A stretch of 64,000 nt of DNA from contig JACKBK010000015.1 of the NCBI GenBank assembly GCA_020634555.1, positions 6,879-70,878 on the forward strand, given 5' to 3'. Of this stretch, positions 23,093 to 32,079 are shown piece by piece; within the stretch, counting starts at the first letter, position 1, and every line of letters starts with the position of its first letter. Source of the stretch: Caldilineae bacterium. GTDB lineage: Bacteria > Chloroflexota > Anaerolineae > JAAEKA01. The notes under the pieces are model-generated. The model had not been told where the DNA came from. It searched no databases and saw nothing but the letters and a program-made list of their open reading frames with translations. The translations under genes were made by a program, and so were the position numbers.

Positions 23093-23995
23093 TCATGACA
23101 AGCCATTCATCTCAAGCCCGCACCACTCCAAACTCATCTGCCACAAGCGACGCGCTTTTTCTTCATCGTAGGATTCGTCGCTTGAGCGCTTTTCCTTGCC
23201 ATCCACGATGAACCTGCCGCCGACCCGGTCAAATCGGGGATCGGTCGCGGCGACCATATAGGATGACGATGCCTGCTCCAGCGAACGCGCAAAGGGCATG
23301 CGCGGCAGGATTTGTTTGTACATCAGGCGGTCAATCGTCGACGTTCTGCGATCACCAATGGCTTCCGGCACAAAACCGGGGCAGACCGCGTTTGACGTCA
23401 CGCCCGTACCGGCAAGCCTGCGCTGCAACTCATACGCAAACCAGATGTTCGCCAGCTTGGAGTTGCGGTAGAACACCTGCGAGTCGTAGTATTTCTCGCC
23501 CTTGAGGTTGTCGTAATCAAAATCCGGCGCTCCGCGGCCTCCGTAGCCAGGGATATGCTTCTGCGAAGACACTGTGATCACGCGTGCCGGGGCCGACTGC
23601 TTGAGGTTGTCCAGCAAAAGATTCGTAAGCAAGAAATGTCCCAGGTGATTGGTGCCGAATGTCATTTCGAAGCCGTCGGCGGTGAAACTGGCCCGTTCAC
23701 CTGCGACCGATCCACCGGCATTGTTGATCAGAACGTACAATGGGTACTCTTTGGCGAGAAACGCGGCTGCGCATTGCCGTACGGCTGCCAATGACGCCAG
23801 GTCCAGTGGAATGGACTCGATGCTGGCGTTGGGATTGCCGGCATGGATCTGCTCTATGGCCTGCGCGCTGGTCTGTTGGTTGCGTGAAGCCAGAACGACG
23901 TGGAAACCGTTAGCAGCCAGCTTTCTGGCAGTGGCAAAACCGATGCCGCTGTTCCCGCCAGTGATCATTGCAACACGTGGTTTTTCTTCTGGCAT
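23093..23995 (-). CDS. Short-chain dehydrogenase/reductase (retinol-dehydrogenase-like)
   Basis: 300 residues. The classical SDR cofactor motif TGGNSGIG is at about 12-19, NNAGG at about 91, the catalytic Ser in TVSSQKH and the Tyr-Lys pair in YRNSK, with N in the active-site tetrad. The arrangement FGTNHLGHFLLTNLLLD and the long C-terminus match the retinol dehydrogenase/WW-oxidoreductase branch. It is likely NADP-dependent; substrate unknown. AAGGTAC precedes the ATG at 23995. It is not obviously in an operon with neighbours. Confidence 0.9.
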   Translation of the reverse strand: MPEEKPRVAMITGGNSGIGFATARKLAANGFHVVLASRNQQTSAQAIEQIHAGNPNASIESIPLDLASLAAVRQCAAAFLAKEYPLYVLINNAGGSVAGERASFTADGFEMTFGTNHLGHFLLTNLLLDNLKQSAPARVITVSSQKHIPGYGGRGAPDFDYDNLKGEKYYDSQVFYRNSKLANIWFAYELQRRLAGTGVTSNAVCPGFVPEAIGDRRTSTIDRLMYKQILPRMPFARSLEQASSSYMVAATDPRFDRVGGRFIVDGKEKRSSDESYDEEKARRLWQMSLEWCGLEMNGLS

Positions 23996-24012
23996 AAGTA
24001 CCTTTACGGCGA

Positions 24013-24235
24013 CTCGGCATTGTAGATGAACGGCTGCTGTCCTTCCAACGCCTCTAACTCTCGTCGTGGGTAATCAGCTTCGCCATTAGGTGACCATCGT
24101 TGATGCGGTCGATTTTGCCGGAGTCGAAGATTGGATTTGTGATCGGTTAGGGATATATTTCGTAGTCGCTTTCCGCGTTCTGGTCGATCAGGGAGTCAAT
24201 GGGTTGCTCCGGCAACAGGCTGGACATCGATTTCC
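24013..24235 (-). pseudogene. Decayed copy of the 3' half of the NmrA-like gene
   Basis: About 220 bp align, in the same strand sense, with 21450-21640: for example CCTTCCAACG, GTTGATGCGG, CGTAG.CGCTT.CCGC and TCTGGTCGA occur in the same order in both. Many substitutions and indels break the frame. It immediately follows the AlkZ-related gene. Confidence 0.75.
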
Positions 24236-24245
24236 TCCGTTCATC

Positions 24246-24926
24246 TCACCTCAAACCAAGTTTCTTCGCCAAATCCCGGCGATCTACACCATCAGCCATT
24301 GCCACGCCAAGGTCCAGGATCGATTCCCTGGCCTCCTCAACCGACCAATCCTTGACGCCGTCCAGCCAGCCGGCAGGCGCCCAATCCTCCACCCGGCAGT
24401 AGCGGTTGACCGGCCAGCCATAGAACTCGCCCCTGGCGTTGACTTTGCGGTCGTTGCCGTCGACTGTGATGTAGTACTCCTGTTGTAGTTGCCGAATGGC
24501 GGTATCCACCGCGCTGGCGCCTTGCTTGCCGCTGACGCCCAGGGTTTGCCGCACCTGGCTGATGTTGAGAGTGCTCCTCTCTTCAAAGAGCTGCCAAAGC
24601 TGCCAGCTTCTTTGGCTTATCGTTCCACGCGCCCAGCGCTCGGGCATGGAGAGGGTTGGATGGTAGGCGGCGTAGAAAATCGGGTATAGGCGCCGGGCGA
24701 CAAAGCCCTTGTGTTTGCCCAGGATACAGCCATATGCCAGCCGCTTCTCTTCGGCGACGCGATCCTTCCAGCGCCAGGGGTCGGTATCGAGACCGGTGTG
24801 CCATTGACTTTCTGCCGTCTCGCCGCCCAGAGATGGCAACCTCGGCAAGAGCGGCGACAGCGTCATAAAGCCCAGCGCTTCGACGCGGGCAATAAAATCT
24901 TCATAGGTGGTCAACATAGTGGTCAT
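24246..24926 (-). CDS. AlkZ-related winged-helix protein
   Basis: 226 residues. The central segment WRWKDRVAEEKRLAYGCIL then KHKGFVARRLYPIFYAAY, followed by a helix-turn-helix-like region (STLNISQVRQTLGVSG) and EEYYITVDGNDR-type strands, resembles the AlkZ-related family of winged-helix proteins, distant from true AlkZ DNA glycosylases and without their QxQ motif. Function is unknown; a DNA-binding or repair role is only suggested. Start could be ATG 24926 or 24917. It is flanked on both sides by decayed duplicates of the nearby NmrA-like and DinB genes. Confidence 0.6.
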   Translation of the reverse strand: MTTMLTTYEDFIARVEALGFMTLSPLLPRLPSLGGETAESQWHTGLDTDPWRWKDRVAEEKRLAYGCILGKHKGFVARRLYPIFYAAYHPTLSMPERWARGTISQRSWQLWQLFEERSTLNISQVRQTLGVSGKQGASAVDTAIRQLQQEYYITVDGNDRKVNARGEFYGWPVNRYCRVEDWAPAGWLDGVKDWSVEEARESILDLGVAMADGVDRRDLAKKLGLR

Positions 24927-25013
24927 TCTTGGCGTCCAGGGCTATGTAAAAGTGCGCTGCCTAACGGGGCGCGACGCGGTCAGCAATCTCGGCGGAGTGT
25001 TGAGCGGTCAGCC

Positions 25014-25172
25014 GTTAAACCAGAGATCCGAAGCGCCCAGCAAGTAAACCAGTGTCAGGTACATCGACCTGAAACCGGCTAACACCGGCCGCGGGAACTG
25101 GTCTCCAGTCAGCATGTTGGCAGTGTGCAGTAATTGTCCTGTCACCCAATCGCCATAGTCAAGAGGGGGCTA
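25014..25172 (-). pseudogene. Decayed copy of the 5' part of the DinB gene
   Basis: The sequence GAAGCGCCCAGCAAGTAAAC followed by CCAGTGTCAGGTACATCGA, AACACCGGC.CG.GAACTG and CACCCAATCGCCATAGTC matches 22545-22690 of the intact DinB gene in the same order. The frame is broken and no start remains. Confidence 0.75.
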
Positions 25173-25571
25173 AGGAGTTCCTTCATCGCCGGGCCACTGC
25201 TCAAGGAGAGCGTCAATTGCCCGTTTGAGACCATCAATCTTGTTCTGGCACACATCAAAGATTACTTCGGCGTCTAAGGCAAAGTAGTGGTGGCTCAAGA
25301 AATCGCGTATGCCCTTGGCGCCCTTCCAATCCACATCTGGAAATTGGTGATCCAGATCAATCGCAGCGACAGAGTCCAGTTGTTTGAGGTTTTCACCTAT
25401 CGCTATCAACATCATCGCGATTCCATCCAGCCGATCGATCCCGTCATCGCTCGTCAGAAATTCCTCCGCGCTGTCGATACCTTGAGAACGACGCTCAATC
25501 CACTCAATTGCGGCCGCTATGTTGAGGAGGATCTGGTGTACCAGGATTGGATCAAACGTAGATGGCTTCAT
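25170..25571 (-). CDS. hepT: HepT-type RNase toxin (DUF86)
   Basis: 133 residues, all-helical. The catalytic RX4HXY motif is present as RDFLSHHY, preceded by FPDVDWKGAKGI, the classic DUF86 context. HepT is an RNase paired with MntA, a minimal nucleotidyltransferase that AMPylates a tyrosine of the motif to switch the toxin off. The gene overlaps the 3' end of mntA by 20 bases. Complete length, so probably functional. Confidence 0.92.
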   Translation of the reverse strand: MKPSTFDPILVHQILLNIAAAIEWIERRSQGIDSAEEFLTSDDGIDRLDGIAMMLIAIGENLKQLDSVAAIDLDHQFPDVDWKGAKGIRDFLSHHYFALDAEVIFDVCQNKIDGLKRAIDALLEQWPGDEGTP

Positions 25572-25839
25572 CGTCGATGCGGCGCTTCAGATAGGTGTTG
25601 AGAAATCGGCTGTAGCGTATCAGATCCACGGGGGCGGCCAGGATGGCTTCCAGGTCTTCCTTCATGTGGACCATCTTAAACAGGTCCGGAGGCATCTCCA
25701 CGACGACATCCACATCGCTGGCACGTGTAGACTCGTCACGGGCTACGGAACCGAAGATTCCCAGGCGCGTGACGCCATATTTTGCAGACAATTCTTGTTT
25801 GTGGTCGCTGAGGGTTTGAAGGACTTCTTTTTGTTCCAT
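25552..25839 (-). CDS. mntA: MntA-type minimal nucleotidyltransferase antitoxin
   Basis: 95 residues starting at ATG 25839 (a longer ORF from 26004 runs back into the regulator gene and is not supported). The NTase signature GSVARDESTRASDVDVVV is intact, with the two metal-binding Asp; the third lies in PVDLIRY. It should AMPylate HepT. Antitoxin-first order with a 20-bp overlap is standard for this pair. Confidence 0.92.
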   Translation of the reverse strand: MEQKEVLQTLSDHKQELSAKYGVTRLGIFGSVARDESTRASDVDVVVEMPPDLFKMVHMKEDLEAILAAPVDLIRYSRFLNTYLKRRIDDEAIYV

Positions 25840-25909
25840 GATGCACCTTGCAGGAATTCTAACATTTGCCAGGGGTGTCGTCAAACGCTTCTCTCCGAAC
25901 AGCCATTGT

Positions 25910-28900
25910 TCATTTAACTGCCATGACTTCTTCTGCCACCGCCGTCGTCGCCGGTGACGGCGGCACGCCCAGCTCCGACCACAGCCGCTCGACGCACTGT
26001 CCATAGACGCGCACGGCCTGGGTACGGTTGCCGAGGGCGGCGTAGGCGGCGATGCTGAGCCGGTAGGCGTTTTCCCAGCAGTCGTCGGCTGCCAGGATCG
26101 ACTGGCAGACAGCGATCACCTCCTGCCAACGGCCGCGGTCGGCCAGCGTCTGGGCGACGCGGTCGGCGCTGCGCAGGAAGAGCGTCAACAGACGCTCGCG
26201 CTCCAGACTGCACCATTCTTCGTAGGGATACTCGGCCAGATAGCTGCCGCGGTAGAGCGCCAGCGCCTCGCGCAGCAGCGCCAGACCCGCGTCTTCGTCC
26301 AGTTCCATGCGGCGGTTGCCGTCGACCAGCAACTCTTCAAACTGGTCGGCGTCGAGCCAGATGTCCGCGCCGGGCCGCAGCCCGTAGTGGCTGCCGTCGC
26401 GCACGATGTATGCTGACGGCGCGCGCGCCTCGCGGGTCGGCTCCAGGACGCGGTACAGCGTGTTCAGCGCGACCTTAAAGTCGCGCTCGGCGGCCTCCGG
26501 GCTGAGATCGGGCCACAGCTTTTCCACGATCTCCTCGCGTTCCAACATGCGCTGGCGCTGGGTCACCAGGAGCAGGAAAAGCTGGCGGGCCTTCTCCCGC
26601 TGCCACTCCGCCGCGCCGATCTCCTGTCTGCCGCGCCACACCCGAAACGCGCCCAGCGTCTGCACCCGCAGTTGATAGCCCGGGTGCAGTTCGATCCGAG
26701 CAAGACCCAGCCGCGCCAGCAGGGTTTCGGCAAAGGGGCGCTCCTGTCCCATGGTGCGGGCAGCCACCAGCAGCGGCACAACCCGCCGCGGGTCAGGCGG
26801 ACCTAGTAGCGTCTGGCGGGTGAACAGGAACTCGTAGCCATGCTCCCGGGTCAGGCGCAGCAGGTCGCCGAGGCCGTGCTGCAAACGCGCCGCATCGTGG
26901 CCGGACTGCCAGGCGATACATTGCCAAAGCCGCACCAGCGTGTCGCCGTAGCTGTCGCTGCACTCCTGAAACGCGCTGCCGGCTCTTGCCAGCCACGCCA
27001 GTCCATCGTCCAACTCACCCGACACGACAAGTCCCGCGCCCAGCGCCAGCCTGATCAACGCCACGATCCACTCGTCGCCGGTGTGGCGGGCAATCTCGAT
27101 CCCTTGCAGCGCGGCCGTCTCGGCTGCCTCCGTCTCACCCACAAAGCCGTAGGCCCGGCAAAGTCCCCAGTAGGCCTCGACCTTGAGCCGCGGCACGGCC
27201 AGACTGTCGGCCAGCGCGATGGCCTCGCGATAGCAGCGGCGCGCCTCACCCGGCGCGTCCGGCCGCGGCCGCAGCAGCCAGGCGTGTCCCTCGCGCATCA
27301 GTCCAACCGCGGTGATGAAGAGCGATTCCAGCTCGCGGCCGCGTTGGGCGCCCTGCACGGCACTCTCAAAAGCGGCCTCCCCCTCGCCTTGAAACGCCAG
27401 TACCAGCGCCAGCAGCAAGTGGGTCTCGCGATGGGCACGCGGCCGCAGCACAGGGTCGCGCTGCTCCGTCTCGGCCCAGCGATCCAGCAGCCGGCGCGCC
27501 TCGGCCAGCCGGCCGGTGCGCACCAGCACGCGTGCGTTGAGGTCCGCGTCGCTGGGACCTTCCTCACGAAGCTCCTGGGCCTGGACCCGGAAGCGCTCGG
27601 CGTCCTCCAGCTTGCCCAGATTGAGCCGGTTTTCCTCCAGCAACTCCAACAGTCGGATGCGCGCTTCACGGTCCTCGTGGCCGTCGGAAATGCGCAAGGC
27701 CTCTTGCAGCAGCGCCTCAGCCTTGCTGGGGTTGACGGTGTCCAGGTAGACCCGGGCCTGGCCGCGCAACGCCTGCCCCAGTCGTCCTACCTCGCCCTGC
27801 TGGCGCGCCAGCCCCTCGGCCTGGCGGTACCAGCCCAGCGCCTCTTCAAAACGGCTGTGCAACCGCGCGATGTCGCCCAGATAGACCAGCAGCGCCGGTT
27901 GGGTCTCCAGCGTTTCCGGCGGCAGGCGATCGATCCAGCCCGCCAGCGTATCGAGCTGGCCGGCGCGCACCAGGCTGCGTCCCAGCGCCGCCAAGATCGC
28001 CGCTGCCTCGTGATACTGGCCGGCTGCAACACGATGGTACAGCGCGGCCTCACGATCGCCCTGCTGCTCATAGCATTCGGCGGCGCGGCCGTGGCCCGCG
28101 CGCTCTCTCTCAGTCTCCAGTTGTTGGATAAGAAACTCGCGGAAGAGGTGGTGATAGCGTGCGTGGCTTCCGCCCAGATCAACAGTGAAAAGACCGTTGT
28201 CCAACAGGTGGCGCAGGGTTGCCGCGCTGTCCTCCCTTTCCCGCAGGCAGTCGCAGATTTCGGGCGCCAGCTCGCGCAACACGGCCGTGTCGCTCAGAAA
28301 CGCCTGGATGTCCGGCTCTTGCTGGTTGACAACTTCCTGAGCGAGAAAAGCGAACAGGCTGTCCAGGGTGGGCCGTGCTGGCGGTGCTTGGGCGGCGGGC
28401 AGGCGTTTATCGAAGGCGTGCCGGGCACGCAGGCCTTGCCAGACCAGTTGCACGGCGATGGCCCACCCCTCGGTCTCATCTGCGACCCGCTGCACCTCGT
28501 CGTCGCTGAGCTGCAAACCGTACGTGTGCGCGAACAGGGTGGCTATCTCGGCTGGCTGGAAGGCGAGGTGGCGCTGGTCGATGGTGAGGACCTGGCCGCG
28601 GGCCTGCCAGCGCGCCAGCCCTTTGATCTCCAAAGAATAGCGGGTGGCCAGCAAGATATGCACGCCTTCGGGCGAGCGGTCAATGAGCCGGTCCAGGATG
28701 TCCAGGGTTTGTGGGTGGCCGTTGAGAAAGTGGGCGTCATCCAGTGCGATCAGAAGCGGTTGGCGAGCGGGGGTGTCGAGGGCGTTGATGAGCAGATCGA
28801 CTGTCGCCGGCCAGGGAGGTGGTCCCTGCGCGCCCGCCTGGTTCCATGCTTCCAGCCGCGCCAAGGGGGCCTCGGAGAGGTCGGGCACCGCCTGGTGCAA

Positions 28901-29158
28901 GCTGTGCAGCAGATGGAGCAGGAACACCAGTGGGTCCGCGCTATCGCTGTCAAGTTGGTACCAGGCCAAAGGATGTCCCAATTCGGCAATCGACGCCAGA
29001 ACGGTGCTCTTGCCGTAGCCCGCGCCGGCCTGAATCAAGGTGACGCGATGGTCCAGCGCCTCGGCCAGCGCGGCAGCCAGGCGCGGTCGCTGTGCAATGC
29101 GTCGACTAGGGCGAGGCGGCGCAAGACGGGTGCGCACCACCACTGGATACGGGTCCAC
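25910..29158 (-). CDS. MalT/BTAD-type giant ATP-dependent transcriptional regulator
   Basis: 1082 residues starting at GTG with GGAG upstream. An N-terminal STAND ATPase has Walker A AGAGYGKST (44-52) and a Walker B-like LLIALDDAH. The middle (about 340-800) is a run of TPR-like helices. The C-terminus (about 855-1080) is not a LuxR domain but a winged-helix OmpR-like segment (LRVQTLGAFRVWRGRQEIG, KARQLFLLLVTQRQRML) plus a BTAD helical domain (YRGSYLAEYPYEEWCSLERE), as in SARP regulators. It probably senses a ligand through the TPRs and activates nearby genes; the divergent acyl-chain genes are candidates by position. It is intact, with no broken motif. Confidence 0.93.
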   Translation of the reverse strand: MDPYPVVVRTRLAPPRPSRRIAQRPRLAAALAEALDHRVTLIQAGAGYGKSTVLASIAELGHPLAWYQLDSDSADPLVFLLHLLHSLHQAVPDLSEAPLARLEAWNQAGAQGPPPWPATVDLLINALDTPARQPLLIALDDAHFLNGHPQTLDILDRLIDRSPEGVHILLATRYSLEIKGLARWQARGQVLTIDQRHLAFQPAEIATLFAHTYGLQLSDDEVQRVADETEGWAIAVQLVWQGLRARHAFDKRLPAAQAPPARPTLDSLFAFLAQEVVNQQEPDIQAFLSDTAVLRELAPEICDCLREREDSAATLRHLLDNGLFTVDLGGSHARYHHLFREFLIQQLETERERAGHGRAAECYEQQGDREAALYHRVAAGQYHEAAAILAALGRSLVRAGQLDTLAGWIDRLPPETLETQPALLVYLGDIARLHSRFEEALGWYRQAEGLARQQGEVGRLGQALRGQARVYLDTVNPSKAEALLQEALRISDGHEDREARIRLLELLEENRLNLGKLEDAERFRVQAQELREEGPSDADLNARVLVRTGRLAEARRLLDRWAETEQRDPVLRPRAHRETHLLLALVLAFQGEGEAAFESAVQGAQRGRELESLFITAVGLMREGHAWLLRPRPDAPGEARRCYREAIALADSLAVPRLKVEAYWGLCRAYGFVGETEAAETAALQGIEIARHTGDEWIVALIRLALGAGLVVSGELDDGLAWLARAGSAFQECSDSYGDTLVRLWQCIAWQSGHDAARLQHGLGDLLRLTREHGYEFLFTRQTLLGPPDPRRVVPLLVAARTMGQERPFAETLLARLGLARIELHPGYQLRVQTLGAFRVWRGRQEIGAAEWQREKARQLFLLLVTQRQRMLEREEIVEKLWPDLSPEAAERDFKVALNTLYRVLEPTREARAPSAYIVRDGSHYGLRPGADIWLDADQFEELLVDGNRRMELDEDAGLALLREALALYRGSYLAEYPYEEWCSLERERLLTLFLRSADRVAQTLADRGRWQEVIAVCQSILAADDCWENAYRLSIAAYAALGNRTQAVRVYGQCVERLWSELGVPPSPATTAVAEEVMAVK

Positions 29159-29345
29159 GACAGCTCCATCGATCCGTTGTTTTTCCGGTAACTTTTTGTC
29201 ATGTTACTTGAGCGGCGGTGGTATGGCAAATGGCTGCACTGCGGCCCTTGTAACTCCCGTGTCACTGGGGTGTGGTAAACTGGGCCGTCCAACTCAGAAT
29301 CCGATTTTCTTGCATTGTTTTGGCCGTTGTCGTCCAAATCCGTCC

Positions 29346-29564
29346 ATGACCGACACCACAATCGCCTCATTTGTTGTCCGTTTCACTCAGGAGACTCCTG
29401 CTGCTGATCTACCAGGCGCGGGTTGGCGCGGCGTCGTACAACACGTGCAGACCAGCGAGCAGGTGCGTTTTACGCGCATCGACGACGCCTTACGGTTCAT
29501 AGGCGAATTCGTGGATCTGCACAATCCGCTACAATCTATGGGAGAGGAGCCGGTGCGGGAATGA
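29346..29564 (+). CDS. Small conserved-type protein beside the BTAD regulator
   Basis: 72 residues from ATG 29346: MTDTTIASFVVRFTQE, then GWRGVVQHVQTSEQVRFTRI and DDALRFIGEFV. The alternation of beta strands and one helix suggests a tiny domain of the kind often seen next to BTAD regulators in Chloroflexota, where its function is unknown. Its stop overlaps the next ATG as ATGA, so it is coupled to the KASIII-like gene. The 187-bp gap on its left is the divergent control region shared with the regulator; no clear operator could be fixed there. Confidence 0.7.
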   Translation: MTDTTIASFVVRFTQETPAADLPGAGWRGVVQHVQTSEQVRFTRIDDALRFIGEFVDLHNPLQSMGEEPVRE

Positions 29565-30637
29565 CTTCTCCAACGCCGTCCGTCGGCATCGTCAGTGTCG
29601 GAACCTATTCGCCTGCGGGCTTTTTGACGGCCGCTGACATCGCCGCAGCCAGCGGGCTGCCGGAGTGGGTGATCCGCGACAAGATGGGGATCACACGCAA
29701 GTTCGTGGCCGCCCCCAACGACCAGCCCAACGAGATGGCCATTAAAGCTGCGCTGGACTGTCTGGCGCAGACCGACATTTCCCCCGAAGAGATCGATCTC
29801 GTCATCTGCACTACCGAGGAGTGGCGCGAGTATCTGCTGTGGACGTCGGGAATCCACCTGGCGCAGGAGATCGGCGCGACCAACGCCTGGGCGCTGGACC
29901 TGCACATGCGCTGTGCGACGACGGTGGGCGCGATGAAGATGGCCAAGGACATGATGCTGGCCGATCCCGAGATCAACACCGTGCTGATCGCCGGCGGCTA
30001 CCGTGTCTCCGACTTCATTGACTTCGGCAACGCCCGCACCTCGTTCATGTGGAACATCGGCTCAGGGGCCGGCGCCATGCTGCTCCGCAAGGGCTGGCCG
30101 CGCAACCACGTCCTGGGCACCCACATCATCGTGGATGGCAGCATGAGCAAGCACGTGGTGGTCCCGGCCAGCGGTACGGCGCAGTTTGCCACGCCACAGG
30201 CCATGGCGGGCGACAACGGTGTGCCGGCAGGCCAGTTCTACTTCGACCTGGTGGAGCCGGACGCGATGAAAAACCGGCTCAACGCGGTCAGCATGGACAA
30301 CTGGCTGCGCTGCGTGGATGAGGCGTTACGCAAGAGTGGCAACAAACCGGACGGCTCTCCCTATTCCCGCGACGACATCGACTACCTGAACATGATCCTT
30401 ATCAAGCCGTCGGGCCATCGCGAGATGCTGGAACGGCTGGGCATGCGCGAGGATCAGTCGGTCTACCTGGGCGAGATCGGCCACACCGGCGAGCAGGACG
30501 CGATGTTCAGCATCCGCGAGGGACTGGCGGCAGACCGGCTCAAGGACGGCGATCTGATGGCCATCGTCGCGGCCGGCATCGGTTACGTCTGGGCGGCGGG
30601 TGTGGTGCGGTGGGGCGAGGCGGAAGGTGAACGGTGA
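29561..30637 (+). CDS. Thiolase-superfamily KASIII-like enzyme, atypical active site
   Basis: 358 residues with a KASIII/FabH-like layout: GIVSVGTYSPAGFLTAADIA at the start, the nucleophile Cys118 in MRCATTVGA, and a C-terminal half with LERLGM and GEIGHTGEQDA. FabH uses Cys-His-Asn, with His in HQAN and Asn in GNTS. Here the HQAN position reads IKPSGHRE and GNTS is replaced by GHTG, so the decarboxylating pair is not conserved. It may be an acyl-transferring or HMG-CoA-synthase-like member. Start ATG 29561 follows GGAGAGGAG and overlaps the previous stop. The last codons and the stop lie in a heptad repeat. Confidence 0.88.
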   Translation: MTSPTPSVGIVSVGTYSPAGFLTAADIAAASGLPEWVIRDKMGITRKFVAAPNDQPNEMAIKAALDCLAQTDISPEEIDLVICTTEEWREYLLWTSGIHLAQEIGATNAWALDLHMRCATTVGAMKMAKDMMLADPEINTVLIAGGYRVSDFIDFGNARTSFMWNIGSGAGAMLLRKGWPRNHVLGTHIIVDGSMSKHVVVPASGTAQFATPQAMAGDNGVPAGQFYFDLVEPDAMKNRLNAVSMDNWLRCVDEALRKSGNKPDGSPYSRDDIDYLNMILIKPSGHREMLERLGMREDQSVYLGEIGHTGEQDAMFSIREGLAADRLKDGDLMAIVAAGIGYVWAAGVVRWGEAEGER

Positions 30638-30662
30638 TCGGTGATCGGTAATCGGTGATCGG
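30626..30662. repeat. Heptad arm, left of S23 locus 1
   Basis: GGTGAAC GGTGATC GGTGATC GGTAATC in period 7, starting within the last codons of the KASIII-like gene and providing its TGA stop. Complementary to the arm at 31166-31232. Confidence 0.85.
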
Positions 30663-30694
30663 ACTGGTTGAAACAGGCAACTAAGGAGCGAGAA

Positions 30695-31147
30695 ATGGAA
30701 CGTCTGCCGTATGCCACCAGTTTTCGCGATCTGTTTGCCTATCAACTGGCCAAAGGGCTAAGCAAGGACATCTTCGAAGTTTCAAAACAATTTCCCAAAG
30801 AGGAGATGTACTCGCTTACCGATCAGATCCGGCGTTCATCGAGGGCGGTCGGAGCCCAAATCGCTGAAGCGTGGGCTAAGTGACGTTATGAACGAAGCTT
30901 TGTCAGTAAACTCACCGATGCCGATGGAGAACAGCAGGAGACGCAGCACTGGCTCGAAACGGCTTTCGACTGCGGCTATCTGGACGAGGCAGACCTGGCG
31001 GATTTGCTCGCTCGCTGCCAGCGTGTTGGGAAACTGCTCGGCGGCATGATTGAAAAGTCAGATCTCTTTTGCGGTGCAATCAAACCTGTTTTGCGTGAGG
31101 CTACAGCAGAATACGTCGTTTTCGAAGACGTAGAAGACCTCACCTAG
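30695..31147 (+). pseudogene. S23-type four-helix-bundle gene with one nonsense codon
   Basis: 150 codons starting at ATG 30695 with AAGGAG upstream, in frame throughout except for TGA at 30881-30883. The intact paralogue at 36279 has Arg at that place (AEAWAKRRYERSF against AEAWAK-stop-RYERSF), so a CGA to TGA change explains it. The remainder (HWLETAFDCGYLDEADLADL, VGKLLGGMIEKSDLF) is well preserved, so inactivation is recent or the stop is read through. Family: 23S rRNA intervening-sequence protein, a pentameric helical bundle. It sits between two complementary heptad arms. Confidence 0.88.
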
Positions 31148-31165
31148 TGAATATCGCTGACTGAT

Positions 31166-31232
31166 CGTTGGTAACCGGTCACTGATCACCGAATACCGAT
31201 CACCGATTACCGAATACCGGTCACGGATAACG
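31166..31232. repeat. Heptad arm, right of S23 locus 1
   Basis: ATCACCG/AATACCG/ATTACCG-type units in period 7, the complement of the left arm 30626-30662. The SDR start codon follows ten bases later, with its own GGAG. Confidence 0.85.
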
Positions 31233-31241
31233 GAGAAAAAC

Positions 31242-32003
31242 ATGCGACTTAACGGCAAAGTAGCCCTGGTAACCGGCGGAGCAGCCGGGATTGGCAAGGC
31301 GACAGCACAGCGCTTTCAGGAAGAAGGCGCGACCGTCGTAATCTGTGATGTCAACGAGCAGGCGGGCGAGGCAACTGTCGCCGACCTTGGCCTGGCGGCA
31401 TTCTACAAGGTCAACGTGGCCGACCGGCAGGACGTGCAACGTTGGATCGACGATGTGGTGGCGCGCTTCGACCGCATCGACGTGCTGGTCAACAACGCCG
31501 GCGTGCTGCGCGACGGCCGGCTGGTGGTGGTGAAGGAAGGCGAGCTGGTCAAGCAGATGCCCGAAGCCGACTGGGATCTGCTGATCAGTATTAACCTAAA
31601 GGGCGTTTTCAACTGCGCGCAGGCAGTGGCGCCGGTGATGATCAAGCAGGGCAGCGGCGTGATCCTCAACGCCACCAGCATCGTTGGCCTCGACGGGAAC
31701 TTCGGCCAAACCAACTACGTGGCCGCCAAGGCGGGTGTCATCGGCATGACCAAGGTGTGGGCGCGGGAACTGGGGCGTTACGGCGTGCGAGTCAACGCGA
31801 TCGCGCCTGGTTTTACGCTGACCGAGATGGTGTTACAGATGCCGGAGAAGGTCCTGGCCGATATGGTCTCCCACGTGCCGCTGGGCCGCATGGGCCAGCC
31901 GCGCGACATCGCCAACGGCTACCTGTGGCTTGCGTCGGATGAGGCAAGCTACGTCTCTGGCGTCGTCCTGCGCATCGACGGCGGAATCGTTGTAGGAACC
32001 TGA
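31242..32003 (+). CDS. FabG-like short-chain dehydrogenase/reductase
   Basis: 253 residues, classical SDR: TGGAAGIG cofactor loop (11-18), NNAGVLRDG at about 87, catalytic Ser in NATSIVG, YVAAK (Tyr and Lys) and NAIAPGF. The order and size match 3-oxoacyl-ACP/CoA reductases and 3-hydroxyacyl-CoA dehydrogenases. In this cluster it probably interconverts 3-hydroxy and 3-oxo acyl thioesters; direction is not knowable from sequence. CGGAGAA precedes the ATG. A heptad arm begins two bases after the stop. Confidence 0.92.
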   Translation: MRLNGKVALVTGGAAGIGKATAQRFQEEGATVVICDVNEQAGEATVADLGLAAFYKVNVADRQDVQRWIDDVVARFDRIDVLVNNAGVLRDGRLVVVKEGELVKQMPEADWDLLISINLKGVFNCAQAVAPVMIKQGSGVILNATSIVGLDGNFGQTNYVAAKAGVIGMTKVWARELGRYGVRVNAIAPGFTLTEMVLQMPEKVLADMVSHVPLGRMGQPRDIANGYLWLASDEASYVSGVVLRIDGGIVVGT

Positions 32004-32004
32004 G

Positions 32005-32043
32005 CAACGGTTAATGGTGTATTGGTGAACGTTTAATGGTTAA
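32005..32043. repeat. Heptad arm, left of S23 locus 2
   Basis: Units GGTTAAT, GGTGTAT, TTTAATG, GTTAATG in period 7. The vocabulary (GGTTAAT) differs from locus 1 but matches its own right arm at 32449-32494. Confidence 0.8.
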
Positions 32044-32079
32044 TGCCGGAGACGGCGGTCTCGCTGTGGAGGTGGGGAC

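Noticed and set aside
24090..24488. 132-residue plus-strand ORF across the decayed NmrA copy
   Set aside because: It spans a pseudogene and the antisense end of the AlkZ-related gene, with no recognisable motif.
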